Positions 49,563 to 56,781 of a DNA stretch of 56,781 nt are shown here, in pieces. Location of the stretch: the NCBI RefSeq assembly GCF_000876015.1, contig NZ_BBQM01000035.1:1-56781 (forward strand), in the 5' to 3' direction. A model generated the notes under the pieces. It saw only the letters and a program-made list of their open reading frames with translations. It was not told the DNA's origin and did no database searches. Numbering within the stretch: the stretch's first letter is position 1; each line of letters opens with the position of its first letter. This DNA comes from Cupriavidus basilensis. Its GTDB lineage: Bacteria; Pseudomonadota; Gammaproteobacteria; Burkholderiales; Burkholderiaceae. The translations under genes and the position numbers were made by a program.

Positions 49563-50038
49563 ACCTCACTCCCGTCAGATTCCCGTCCGAGGCGAAGGCA
49601 CATCTGCTGCATCAAAAGATCCCGCGCCAGCGTTTGCAACTCCGCCACCCCGGCTTGGCGGTGCTGGCCATGTTGCGAGGCCTTTACTTCATCATAGTCA
49701 AATAACGGCGAAGGCTAAGAGCCGGTTGACCAACTTCACGCCCGTGTCTTGCAGGTGCGCGTGCAACCGCGCGACGACAGGCAGGTCTCCGTACTGCTGC
49801 TCCCGGCCCCACTCGCGACGGGCATTTGGACCATGTCTTGTGACACACATTACACCTTTCCCGCGCCGCGTGCATAGATGGTTTTGTAACCACAACCACG
49901 CTTGCGATTTTGCAACGCACGCCCCGCGCGGCATTGCGGACAGCACTACCGCCAACGTCCTAAGGCGTCGGCATGAGGGGCCGCCGCGCGCTGCGCATCC
50001 GGCACGCACCGGCACGCATCCGCGCGGCGGCGCACGCC
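49563..50038. other. Long region upstream of prkA
   Basis: No gene is supported. A possible minus-strand -10 box TATGAT lies at 49691-49696, about 130 bases before prkA, with only a weak -35 (TTAGCC) 16 bases further up. A small inverted repeat TGGTT-N4-AACCA is at 49879-49892. I looked for a sigma-54 -24/-12 element (GG-N10-GC), which is known for yeaG in E. coli, and did not find a convincing one. Confidence 0.45.
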
Positions 50039-51226
50039 CTACAGCGTGCGCGCCACCAGCTCCTTCATGATCTCGTTGGAGCCGCCGTAGATCTTGCTCA
50101 CGCGGGCGTTGGCGTACATCCGCGCGATCGGGTATTCGAGCATGTAGCCGTAGCCGCCATGCAGCTGCAGGCATTCGTCGATGATGTCGCAGTTCTTCTG
50201 CGCGCACCACCACTTGGCCATCGCCGCGGTGGGGGCATCGAGCTCGCCCGCGAGCAGGCGCATCATGCAGTCGTCGACGAAGGTCGCGGCGATGGTTGCC
50301 TCGGTCTTGCACTCGGCGAGCTTGAAGCGCGTGTTCTGCATATCGATCAGCGGTTTGCCGAACACCTGGCGCTCGCGCACGTAGTCCGTGGTGAGCTCGA
50401 TGGCGCGCTGCATGCTCGCCACCGCGCCCAGCGCGATGATCATGCGTTCCTGCGGCAACTGCTGCATCAGCTGATAGAAGCCTTGTCCCTCCTCGGCGCC
50501 GAGCAGGTTTTCCGCCGGCACGCACACGTCGTTAAAGAACAGCTCGGCAGTGTCCTGCCCTTTCTGCCCGATTTTTTCCAGGATGCGGCCGCGCCGGAAG
50601 CCCGGCAGGTCGCGGGTCTCGACCATGATGAGCGAGACCCCGCGCGCGCCGGCCCCGGGATCGGTCTTGGCCACCACGCAGACCAGGTCGGCGTGGTAGC
50701 CGTTGGTAATGAAGGTCTTTGCACCGTTGATGCGATAGACGTCTCCGTTCTGGTTCTTTTCACGCACCGCGCGGGTGCGTACCGACTTGAGGTCCGAGCC
50801 CGCGCCGGGCTCCGACATGGCGATCGCGCCTACCATCGCGCCGGAAGCCATCTGCGGCAGCCATTTGCGCTTCTGCGCCTCGGTGCCGTAGTTGAGCAAG
50901 TAATGGGCCACGATGCCGCTGTGCACGCCATTGCCGAGGCTGGTGGCGATGGCGCGCGCCATTTCGTTACAGATCACGGCCTCGTGCGCGAAGTTCCCGC
51001 CGCCGCCGCCGTACGCTTCGGGGATGCTCGCGCACAGCAGGCCGACCTCGCCGGCGCGGTTCCAGACCTCGCGGTCGATGTAGCCGCGCTCGGCCCAGCG
51101 CGCTTCGTGCGGCACCAGCTCGCGCTCGACGAAGCGGCGCACGGTGTCCTGGAACAGGGTCAGTTCCTCGTTCATCCAGGGCACCTTGCGGGCCGCCATC
51201 GCCATGTTCTTGTCCGTGCTCTTCAT
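50039..51226 (-). CDS. Acyl-CoA dehydrogenase
   Basis: 395 residues with all family marks: IPEAYGGGGGNFAHEAV, FAD loop AMSEPGAGSDLKS, FITNGYHADL, and C-terminal HGGYGYMLEYPIARMY. The KIYGGSNEIM motif lacks the EGT glutamate, so the base is probably in helix G (QLPQERMIIALGA), as in long-chain and isovaleryl-CoA dehydrogenases. It oxidises an acyl-CoA to the 2-enoyl-CoA with electron transfer flavoprotein. The ATG at 51226 has CGGAG upstream. It follows a Bug gene by 142 bases containing its own good promoter. It may feed the products of the neighbouring ligase 3 into beta-oxidation. Confidence 0.92.
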   Translation of the reverse strand: MKSTDKNMAMAARKVPWMNEELTLFQDTVRRFVERELVPHEARWAERGYIDREVWNRAGEVGLLCASIPEAYGGGGGNFAHEAVICNEMARAIATSLGNGVHSGIVAHYLLNYGTEAQKRKWLPQMASGAMVGAIAMSEPGAGSDLKSVRTRAVREKNQNGDVYRINGAKTFITNGYHADLVCVVAKTDPGAGARGVSLIMVETRDLPGFRRGRILEKIGQKGQDTAELFFNDVCVPAENLLGAEEGQGFYQLMQQLPQERMIIALGAVASMQRAIELTTDYVRERQVFGKPLIDMQNTRFKLAECKTEATIAATFVDDCMMRLLAGELDAPTAAMAKWWCAQKNCDIIDECLQLHGGYGYMLEYPIARMYANARVSKIYGGSNEIMKELVARTL

Positions 51227-51330
51227 CTTGGTGTTCTCCGGGAAATGTCGTCGGGGCGGAAGCCGCCGGTGCTGCGCCGCAACACCCGCGGCGCCGGGGT
51301 TCGGCCGCGGCAGGAAGCACGGCGGCTGCG

Positions 51331-51359
51331 ATGTATCGATTGATGCTCTTTGACGCAAG
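51331..51359 (-). promoter_or_regulatory. Putative sigma-70 promoter of the acyl-CoA dehydrogenase gene
   Basis: On the minus strand TTGCGT (51354-51359), 17 bases and TACATC (51331-51336), about 105 bases before the start codon. The region is AT-richer than the flanks. Confidence 0.45.
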
Positions 51360-51368
51360 CGCCGGCGC

Positions 51369-52361
51369 TCAGTCCAGCTGGATGTGCGCGTCCTGGACGA
51401 TGCGGGCCCACTTCGGCGTGTCGGTGGCGATGACGGCGGCCAGTTCCTCGGCCGACGACCCTACCGGCTGCAGGCCCATCGCCGCCAGCTTCTGCGCGAT
51501 GTCCGGCTGGCGCACGATGCGCCCGACCTCGGCCGACATCCGCGCCACCATCTCGCGCGGCGTGCGCGCCGGCAGGAACGCGGCGAACCAGCCGCTCGGC
51601 TCGAAGCCGGGAAAACCCGCCTCGGCGAACGTGGGCACCGCGGCGATCGACTTGTAGCGCTGCGCGCCGGTGATGGCGAGAATGCGGAATTTCCCGCTAT
51701 TTAAATAGCTGTTCGCGGACGTCACATCGACGAAGGCCGAGTCCACCTGCCCGCCCAGCACGTCGCTCATCAGCGGCGCGGCGCCCTTGTACGGGATGTG
51801 CGCCAGATCCAGCCCGGCCTGCATCTTGAGCAGCTCGCCGTGCAGGTGCGAGGACGTGCCGTTGCCGTAGGAGCCGTAGCTGAACCTGCCGGGGCTGGCC
51901 CTGGCCAGCGCCACGAACTCGGCGAGCGTGGCGGCCGGCACCCGGTTGGGCACCACGAACAGGTCGGACGAGCGCGCCAGCAGCGAGACCGGCTGGAAAT
52001 CGCGCGCCACGTCGTAGGGAATGCGCTTGTACAGGCTTGGCGACTGGATCATGGCGGTGATGCCGAGCAGCACCGTGTAGCCGTCCGGCGCCGCCTTGGC
52101 GACGATGTCGTTGCCGAGCATGCCGCTGGCGCCGGGCTTGTTGTCCACCACCACGGGCTGGCCCCAGGCCTCGGCCAGGCGCTGGCCGATCATGCGCGCC
52201 ACGGTGTCGGTGCCGCCGCCGGCCGGGTACGGCACCACCATGCGGATGGGCCTGGCGGGATAGCCGCCCTGCGCCCGCGCCGGCCGCCGCCAGCCGCCCA
52301 GCAGCGCGCCGCCGCCGAGTGCCGCCGCCTGGCCCAGCCAGGCTCGCCGCGTTGTCTTCAT
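51369..52361 (-). CDS. Bug-family periplasmic solute-binding protein with Tat-like signal
   Basis: 330 residues. The N-terminus KTTRRAWLGQAAALGGGALLGG has a twin-arginine followed by W-L-G, resembling a Tat signal rather than the Sec signals of the two Bug proteins further left in the window. The receptor motif IRMVVPYPAGGGTDTVARM and YGSYGNGTSSHLHGEL are standard, and it ends IVQDAHIQLD. GGGGGAG precedes the ATG. It lies 67 bases after the ligase 3 gene in the same direction and 142 before the acyl-CoA dehydrogenase gene. Confidence 0.9.
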   Translation of the reverse strand: MKTTRRAWLGQAAALGGGALLGGWRRPARAQGGYPARPIRMVVPYPAGGGTDTVARMIGQRLAEAWGQPVVVDNKPGASGMLGNDIVAKAAPDGYTVLLGITAMIQSPSLYKRIPYDVARDFQPVSLLARSSDLFVVPNRVPAATLAEFVALARASPGRFSYGSYGNGTSSHLHGELLKMQAGLDLAHIPYKGAAPLMSDVLGGQVDSAFVDVTSANSYLNSGKFRILAITGAQRYKSIAAVPTFAEAGFPGFEPSGWFAAFLPARTPREMVARMSAEVGRIVRQPDIAQKLAAMGLQPVGSSAEELAAVIATDTPKWARIVQDAHIQLD

Positions 52362-52428
52362 CGTTGTCTCCCCCAATTCGCTTGGTGTGCTCTGGTGTGC
52401 TTTCCGGTGCGTTGTCCTGCCGCGCGTC

Positions 52429-54171
52429 TCAGTCCGCGGGCCGGACCGGCGCCGCCTGTTCCTGCTCCTGCAGCGCCCGCCACTGGATCTTCCCGGTGGC
52501 CGACTTGGGCAGCGCGTCGACAAAGCTGACGATGCGCGGCACCTTGTAGGCCGCCAGCCGCTCGCGGCACCACGCCATGATCTGCTCGGCGCCGGCCTCG
52601 GGCGTGCCGCGCGCGGCGGGCTTGAGCGCCACCACCGCCTTGACGGTCTCGCCGCGGCGCGCGTCGCGCGCGGCGATCACGCAGGCTTCGTGGATGGCCG
52701 GATGGCCGTACAGCAGGTTCTCCACCTCGGCGGGCCAGACCTTGAAGCCGGAGGCGTTGATCATGCGTTTGAGGCGGTCGCGCATGAAGAAATAGCCTTC
52801 CTCGTCCATGAAGCCCAGGTCGCCGGTGCGCAGGAAGCGCTTGCCGTCGATCTCGACGAACGCCTCGGCGTCGGCCTGCGGATTGCGCCAGTAGCCCAGC
52901 ATGATCTGCGCGCCGTGCGTGACGATCTCGCCCAGCTCGCCCTGCGGCAGCCCGGCCAGCGTGTGCGGGTCGATCACGCGCGCGTCCACGCCGAAGGTGG
53001 CGATGCCCAGGCACTCGCGCTTGGGCCGGTGGCGCGGGTTGGACAGCAGGAAGGCCGCGCTCTCGGTCAGGCCGTAGGCCTCCACGTAAGGCAGGCCGAA
53101 GCGCTCCTGCAGCATCGACGCCACCGCGTCCGGCATGGCCGCGCCGCCGCCGCCGAGGTAGGACAGGCTGGAGAGGTCGCGCCCGGCGATGCCGGGCTGG
53201 GAAAAGAAATCCACCAGCATCGCCGGCGGCGCGCCCCAGGTGGTCACCTGGTAGCGCTCGATCAGGTCTGCTGCCAGCGCGCGGTCCCAGCGCGGCAGCA
53301 GCACGATGGTGGCGCCCAGGTAGAGCGGCGCGTGGATGCCGTTCTGCATGCCGAGCAGGTGGAACATCGGCGCCACCGACAAGGTCACGCTGTCCGGCAG
53401 GGCGCCGCGCCAGCGCTGCGAGCCCACCGCCGCGCTCATCAGCGTGCCGTGCGTATGCATGCAGCCCTTCGGATGGCCGGTGGTGCCGGAGGTGTAGGCC
53501 AGCATGCACAAGGTGTCGTAGCCGGCCTCGTCCGGGCCGGGGCTCAGGCCGGCGGCGTCGGCCTGCGTCCACGGCACGAGCGTGGCGCCGGCCGGCGCGC
53601 CGGCGGGCAGCGGCGCGCGCTCGTGCAGCCACGCCGGCACCCCGGCGTCGGTCCGGTCGGCGCGGTCGGCACGGTCGGCGGCGGCGAGCATGTCGCCGTA
53701 CTGGTGCGCGATCACGTGCGGCAGCCGCGCGCCGTGCAGCGGCGCGATGCGCGCGTACAGCTCGGCGGCGACGAAGGCCGCCACCGCGCCGCTGTCCGCC
53801 ACCACGTGCTCGAGCTCCGCGGTCAGCCACATCGGGTTGGCCGGCACCACCACCGCCCCGGCGCGCAGGATGGCGTAGTAGGCCACGATGAACTGCGGGC
53901 AGTTCTGGCTGAACAGCAGCACGCGGTCGCCCGGCGCCACGCCGCACGCCTGCTGCAGGTAGCCCGCCATGCGCCCGATCTGCGCCTGCAGGCTGGCGTA
54001 GCTGATGGCGTTGCCGAAGAACCGGATCGCGGTCTTGTCCGGGTAGCGCCGCGCGGCGACTTCCACGTTGTAGGCCAGGCTGGTGCGCGGCACCTGGATC
54101 TGCGCCGGCAGGCCCGGTGGCCAGAACGGCGAGCGGCAGGGAGGCATGGAAAAGGAATCGGCTTGCATCAT
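52429..54171 (-). CDS. AMP-forming acyl-CoA ligase 3
   Basis: 580 residues, ANL family, fatty-acid ligase size: P-loop YTSGTTGHPKG (about 225-235), EAYGLTESAAF, MRDRLKRMINASGFKVWP and the C-terminal lysine in SATGKIQW (~559). A linker of ADRADRADRTD repeats lies before the P-loop, near residues 155-170. The start at 54171 is preferred: an in-frame ATG at 54219 overlaps the stop of the Bug gene upstream (TGATG), but the 16 codons between have few G/C third positions, unlike real genes here. It is the middle gene of a Bug-ligase-Bug-dehydrogenase group, activating an acid bound by those receptors (inference). Confidence 0.88.
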   Translation of the reverse strand: MMQADSFSMPPCRSPFWPPGLPAQIQVPRTSLAYNVEVAARRYPDKTAIRFFGNAISYASLQAQIGRMAGYLQQACGVAPGDRVLLFSQNCPQFIVAYYAILRAGAVVVPANPMWLTAELEHVVADSGAVAAFVAAELYARIAPLHGARLPHVIAHQYGDMLAAADRADRADRTDAGVPAWLHERAPLPAGAPAGATLVPWTQADAAGLSPGPDEAGYDTLCMLAYTSGTTGHPKGCMHTHGTLMSAAVGSQRWRGALPDSVTLSVAPMFHLLGMQNGIHAPLYLGATIVLLPRWDRALAADLIERYQVTTWGAPPAMLVDFFSQPGIAGRDLSSLSYLGGGGAAMPDAVASMLQERFGLPYVEAYGLTESAAFLLSNPRHRPKRECLGIATFGVDARVIDPHTLAGLPQGELGEIVTHGAQIMLGYWRNPQADAEAFVEIDGKRFLRTGDLGFMDEEGYFFMRDRLKRMINASGFKVWPAEVENLLYGHPAIHEACVIAARDARRGETVKAVVALKPAARGTPEAGAEQIMAWCRERLAAYKVPRIVSFVDALPKSATGKIQWRALQEQEQAAPVRPAD

Positions 54172-54218
54172 GGCAACACGGGTAGGAGAAAAAGGCGCCG
54201 GCCGCCGCCGGCGCGGCA

Positions 54219-55220
54219 TCAGTCGAGGCGGATGTTGCGGGTGCGGATCACCTGGCCCCAGCGCGCGTAGTCGCTGCGCATGGTGTCGGCGAAGGCGTCC
54301 GGCGTGCTGCCCGAAAGCACCACGCCCATCTCGCCCATGCGCCCGCGCACGGCCGGCACGGCCAGCACGCGGTTGACGTCGGCGGAAAACTTCTCCACCA
54401 CCGCGCGTGGCGCCGCGGCGGGCAGCAGCAGGCCGAACCAGCCCATCGAATCCATGCCCGCGATGCCGCCTTCGCGGAAGGTCGGCACGTCCGGCAACTG
54501 CGGCGCGCGCGCCGGGCCGGTCACGGCCAGCGCGCGCAGCCGGCCGCTGGCCACGTGCGGGCGCGCGCCCATCACGGAAATCACGGCCGCCGGCACCTGC
54601 CCGCCGAGCAGGTCGTTGATCTCCGGCGCCTCGCCCTTGTACGAGACATGGGTCAGGTCGAGCCCGGCCGCGTCGTTGAAGACCTCGCCGTACAGATGCC
54701 CGCTCGAGCCGGTGCCGAACGAGCCGTAGCTGAACTGGCGCGGCCGGGACTTCACCAGCGCGATGAACTCCGCCAGCGTGGCCGCGGGCACCGAGTTGTG
54801 CACCGCGAACACCAGGCTGGTGGTGCCGAGCTGCGACACCGGCGCGAAATCGCGCACCGGGTCGAACGGCGCCTTCGCGTACAGGCTCGGCGCCTGGACC
54901 AGCGTGGTGATGGTCAGCAGCGCGGTGTGGCCGTCGGGCTCGGCCTTGGCCACCGCGTCGGCGCCGATCATGCCGCTCGCGCCCGGGCGGTTCTCCACCA
55001 CCACGGGCTTGCCCCACGCCCTGCCCAGCGGCTCGGCGAGCGCGCGCGCCAGCACGTCGGTGGCGCCACCGGCCGGGTAAGGCACCACCAGCCGCACCGG
55101 CCGGCCCGGCCAGTTGCCGCCCGCGCCCTGCGCCAGCGCCGGGCCGCACGGCCCGATGCCGCCGGCCGCCAGCGGCGCCGCGCCCAGCCACGACAAGATC
55201 CTGCGACGATCAGCCTGCAT
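54219..55220 (-). CDS. Bug-family periplasmic solute-binding protein with Tat-like signal
   Basis: 333 residues. The N-terminus QADRRRILSWLGAAPLAAGG again shows twin arginines before a hydrophobic stretch. The receptor motif VRLVVPYPAGGATDVLARAL and YGSFGTGSSGHLYGEV are intact; it ends VIRTRNIRLD. GGGAGGGAG precedes the ATG. It is the first gene of the minus-strand group that runs to the acyl-CoA dehydrogenase and is divergent from the AraC gene over 323 bases with conspicuous repeats. Confidence 0.9.
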   Translation of the reverse strand: MQADRRRILSWLGAAPLAAGGIGPCGPALAQGAGGNWPGRPVRLVVPYPAGGATDVLARALAEPLGRAWGKPVVVENRPGASGMIGADAVAKAEPDGHTALLTITTLVQAPSLYAKAPFDPVRDFAPVSQLGTTSLVFAVHNSVPAATLAEFIALVKSRPRQFSYGSFGTGSSGHLYGEVFNDAAGLDLTHVSYKGEAPEINDLLGGQVPAAVISVMGARPHVASGRLRALAVTGPARAPQLPDVPTFREGGIAGMDSMGWFGLLLPAAAPRAVVEKFSADVNRVLAVPAVRGRMGEMGVVLSGSTPDAFADTMRSDYARWGQVIRTRNIRLD

Positions 55221-55290
55221 CCCGCTCCCTCCCCCGGTCCCATGCCCAGGCAACGAGATTGCGCGATGCTGCGCTGCGTGGACAATGACC

Positions 55291-55316
55291 ATTCGGCCCA
55301 AAATGATTGGCCGAAT
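55291..55316. promoter_or_regulatory. Inverted repeat ATTCGGCC-N10-GGCCGAAT
   Basis: Two perfect 8-base arms (55291-55298 and 55309-55316) around a 10-base AT-rich spacer, 71 bases upstream of the Bug start. The arms are 18 bases apart centre to centre, on nearly opposite sides by less than two full turns. It is an operator candidate for the Bug-ligase operon. Confidence 0.5.
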
Positions 55317-55393
55317 CGCTCAGGGAAAAGCCTGCCTTTGGTAAATCCGGATTGCGCGGCGCCGGCGCATCGGGCTAACTGGCGCGACAGGCT

Positions 55394-55443
55394 CGCCATG
55401 AGCCGCCATGAGCCGCCATGAGCCACCATAAGCCACCATAAGC
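55394..55443. repeat. Five 10-bp direct repeats upstream of the AraC gene
   Basis: CGCCATGAGC three times (55394-55423) then CACCATAAGC twice (55424-55443), with no spacers. Each unit is one helical turn, so all lie on the same face of the DNA, about 100 bases before the AraC start. AraC regulators often bind direct repeats. Confidence 0.7.
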
Positions 55444-55543
55444 TGGCGCAGACCCGGCATCCCGCCAGACCCGCCAGCCCGCGCGCTCATGCCGCGCCGC
55501 AGCATCCGGCCGCCAGGGCTGCGGCAACGAGGACGAGGAGACC

Positions 55544-56668
55544 ATGCATATCGTCGCTTCGGGCGCGGGCGCGTCCGTGCCGCCAGCGGTGCCGGCCGCT
55601 TCCCGCCCGCTGCGGGCGGCGCCGCACGGCCCGCCGGCCCGCCACACCATCGCCGTGCTCCAGGTCGAGCAGATCCTGCTGGGACCGCGCCGCCTCGGCT
55701 GCGACATCGACGCCCTGCTGCGCCGCGCCGGCATCCCCGCCGCGCTGCTGCAATCGCCCAGCGCGCGCGTGAGCGAAGACCAGTTCGCCGCGCTGATGCG
55801 CGCCATGCGCCGCGTCACGCGCGACGAGTTCTGGGGCCTGCTGAACCGGCCGCTGGCGCCCGGCGTGTTCGCCCAGGCCTGCCGCGCGCTGATCCACTGC
55901 GCCACGCTCGAAGACGCGCTGCGCGTCGGCCTGCAGCAATACCGGCTGCACCTGCACGACTTCGTGCCCCGCCTGCAGCAGCACGACGGCCGCGCCACCC
56001 TGCTGCTGCTGCCGCGCGCGCCCGCCACGCCATGCCGCCTCTACGCCGAATCCACCTTCGCCTTCCAGGCCTACGGCGTGGCCAACTGGCTCGCCGCCCG
56101 GCGCATCCCGCTGGCCGGCGTCGACCTCGCCGCGCCACCGCCCGCGCCACGCGGCAGCGCGCGGCGCAGCGACACCGAGCGCGTCTTCAACACCCAGGTC
56201 CGCTACGGCCAGCCGCACACCGCGCTGCATTTCGACGCCGCCTGGCTGCGCCTGCCCGTGGTGCAGGACGCCGCCAGCCTGCAAGCCTTCCTGCGCGACA
56301 CCCCGCGCAACCTGCTGACCCGCTATCGCGACGACTCCTGCCTCGCCGAGCGCATCCGCCGCCACCTGCGCGGCCACCTCGACGGCGAACTCCCCTCGCT
56401 CGAACAGATGGCCGAAACCCTGCGCCTGACCCCACAGACGCTGCGCCGCCGCCTGCGCGACGAAGGCCGCGGCTACCAGAGCATCAAGGACAGCCTGCGG
56501 CGCGACGCCGCCATCGGCTTTCTCGAACATACCGACCTGCCGTTGCAGCAGGTGGCGTTAAGGGTGGGGTTTTCGGAGCCGAGCACGTTTCACCGGGCGT
56601 TCAAGAAATGGACTGGCGTGGCGCCAGGGGAATACCGGCAGCGGCAGATGATGGGGTGTGCGGCGTAG
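55544..56668 (+). CDS. AraC-family transcriptional regulator
   Basis: 374 residues. The N-terminal ~260 match the AraC-type ligand-binding region found in OruR/ArgR-like regulators (LGCDIDALLRRAGIPAALL, ALMRAMRRVTRDEFWGLLNRP). The C-terminal double helix-turn-helix is clear (LEQMAETLRLTPQTLRRRLRDEGRGYQSIKDS, QQVALRVGFSEPSTFHRAFKKWTGVAPGEYR). GAGGAGACC precedes the ATG. It is divergent from the Bug-ligase-Bug-dehydrogenase group and most likely controls that group and itself through the repeats in between. Confidence 0.93.
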   Translation: MHIVASGAGASVPPAVPAASRPLRAAPHGPPARHTIAVLQVEQILLGPRRLGCDIDALLRRAGIPAALLQSPSARVSEDQFAALMRAMRRVTRDEFWGLLNRPLAPGVFAQACRALIHCATLEDALRVGLQQYRLHLHDFVPRLQQHDGRATLLLLPRAPATPCRLYAESTFAFQAYGVANWLAARRIPLAGVDLAAPPPAPRGSARRSDTERVFNTQVRYGQPHTALHFDAAWLRLPVVQDAASLQAFLRDTPRNLLTRYRDDSCLAERIRRHLRGHLDGELPSLEQMAETLRLTPQTLRRRLRDEGRGYQSIKDSLRRDAAIGFLEHTDLPLQQVALRVGFSEPSTFHRAFKKWTGVAPGEYRQRQMMGCAA

Positions 56669-56691
56669 GGGATGGGTTGTTGGAGGTTATT

Positions 56692-56781
56692 TCAAGCTTC
56701 AAATTCAACTTCAGAATCCACGTCAAAATCAACTTCGAAGTCAAAGTCAACGTCAACTTCAAAGTCAAAGTCAACTTCAAA
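56692..56781. repeat. Degenerate 6-bp tandem repeat (NNTCAA), cut by the window end
   Basis: About fifteen consecutive hexamers of the form CTTCAA, AGTCAA or CGTCAA. The composition is far AT-richer than anywhere else in the window. Frames stay open on both strands; one minus-strand frame reads an alternating Phe/Val - Asp/Glu peptide and stops at 56692-56694, which could be the end of a gene lying beyond the window. Codon choice in that frame (TTT, GTT, GAA) is unlike the genome. Coding or not cannot be decided from this end. Confidence 0.65.

Larger units (their letters stand above)
55221..55543. other. Control region between divergent Bug and AraC genes
   Basis: No gene is present. An inverted repeat (55291-55316) lies nearer the Bug gene, and five 10-bp direct repeats (55394-55443) lie nearer the AraC gene. 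Both are described separately. Confidence 0.6.

Noticed and set aside
49563..50038. Sigma-54 promoter for prkA
   Set aside because: Several TGGC and TTGC pairs exist, but none has the GG-N10-GC spacing.
51241..51260. TCGTCGG-like sequence upstream of the acyl-CoA dehydrogenase gene as a fifth regulon site
   Set aside because: The second arm CGACGA is missing, and the promoter hexamers are not at the conserved distance.
54172..54219. Start of ligase 3 at the ATG overlapping the stop of the Bug gene
   Set aside because: The TGATG overlap is attractive, but the 16 added codons are poor in G/C third positions and not family-like; kept only as an alternative.

Overview
The window is high-GC DNA with the gene content of a free-living, catabolically versatile betaproteobacterium of the order Burkholderiales. 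Cupriavidus or a close relative is the best guess. The evidence is four periplasmic Bug-type (tripartite tricarboxylate) receptors, several CaiB-type CoA transferases and acyl-CoA ligases, a DUF3761 protein, and many LuxR, LysR, AraC and TetR regulators. I saw no rRNA, tRNA, CRISPR array, insertion sequence or phage gene. Strand use changes often, and genes sit in short operons with small gaps.

Layout. 1-5.5 kb: a DnaQ/GIY-YIG fusion nuclease, an amidase with an MFS transporter, and a small lipoprotein. 5.5-9.4 kb: a citrate-synthase homologue with an N-terminal DNA-binding domain, divergent from an unusual CoA transferase across a 17-bp palindrome, with a Bug receptor next to them. 9.7-16.7 kb: a MASE1-PAS membrane sensor overlapping a hydrolase with a cysteine nucleophile, a patatin/beta-barrel outer-membrane protein, a TetR regulator and a histidine phosphatase. 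16.7-32 kb: an acyl-CoA degradation region with thiolase, thioesterase, nitronate monooxygenase-like protein, enoyl-CoA hydratase, nitroreductase, OFA-type transporter, large ATP-binding LuxR regulator, two acyl-CoA ligases, an SDR dehydrogenase and an atypical LuxR response regulator. 32-37 kb: envelope genes (GlsB-like, DUF3761, MscS) and a LuxR regulator. 37-43.4 kb: a LysR-controlled operon of CoA transferase, hot-dog protein, Bug receptor and two acyl-CoA dehydrogenases. 43.6-49.6 kb: a MipA-like porin and the conserved PrkA-YeaH-SpoVR stress module. 50-56.7 kb: a Bug / ligase / Bug / acyl-CoA dehydrogenase group on the minus strand opposite a divergent AraC regulator. The last ~90 bases are a degenerate 6-bp tandem repeat.

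The strongest new signal is a 16-bp inverted repeat, TCGTCG-N4-CGACGA, found four times between 18.0 and 32.2 kb. The copies lie upstream of the thiolase, between the nitronate monooxygenase and enoyl-CoA hydratase genes (divergent), upstream of acyl-CoA ligase 1, and upstream of the SDR/ligase 2 pair. In all five promoter directions a -10-like hexamer follows the motif edge by 22-23 nt, so the motif is centred near -43. That is the geometry of a LuxR-type activator. The genes so marked make up an almost complete beta-oxidation-like pathway (ligase, hydratase, dehydrogenase, thiolase; no acyl-CoA dehydrogenase lies in this set), and two LuxR-family regulators are encoded among them. I infer one undescribed regulon. 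The substrate cannot be read from sequence.

Other unusual items are the DNA-binding citrate synthase with its palindrome, a two-gene acyl-CoA dehydrogenase with a hot-dog partner lacking the usual catalytic residues, phased 10-bp repeats in front of the AraC gene, and a ~110-bp imperfect palindrome behind spoVR.
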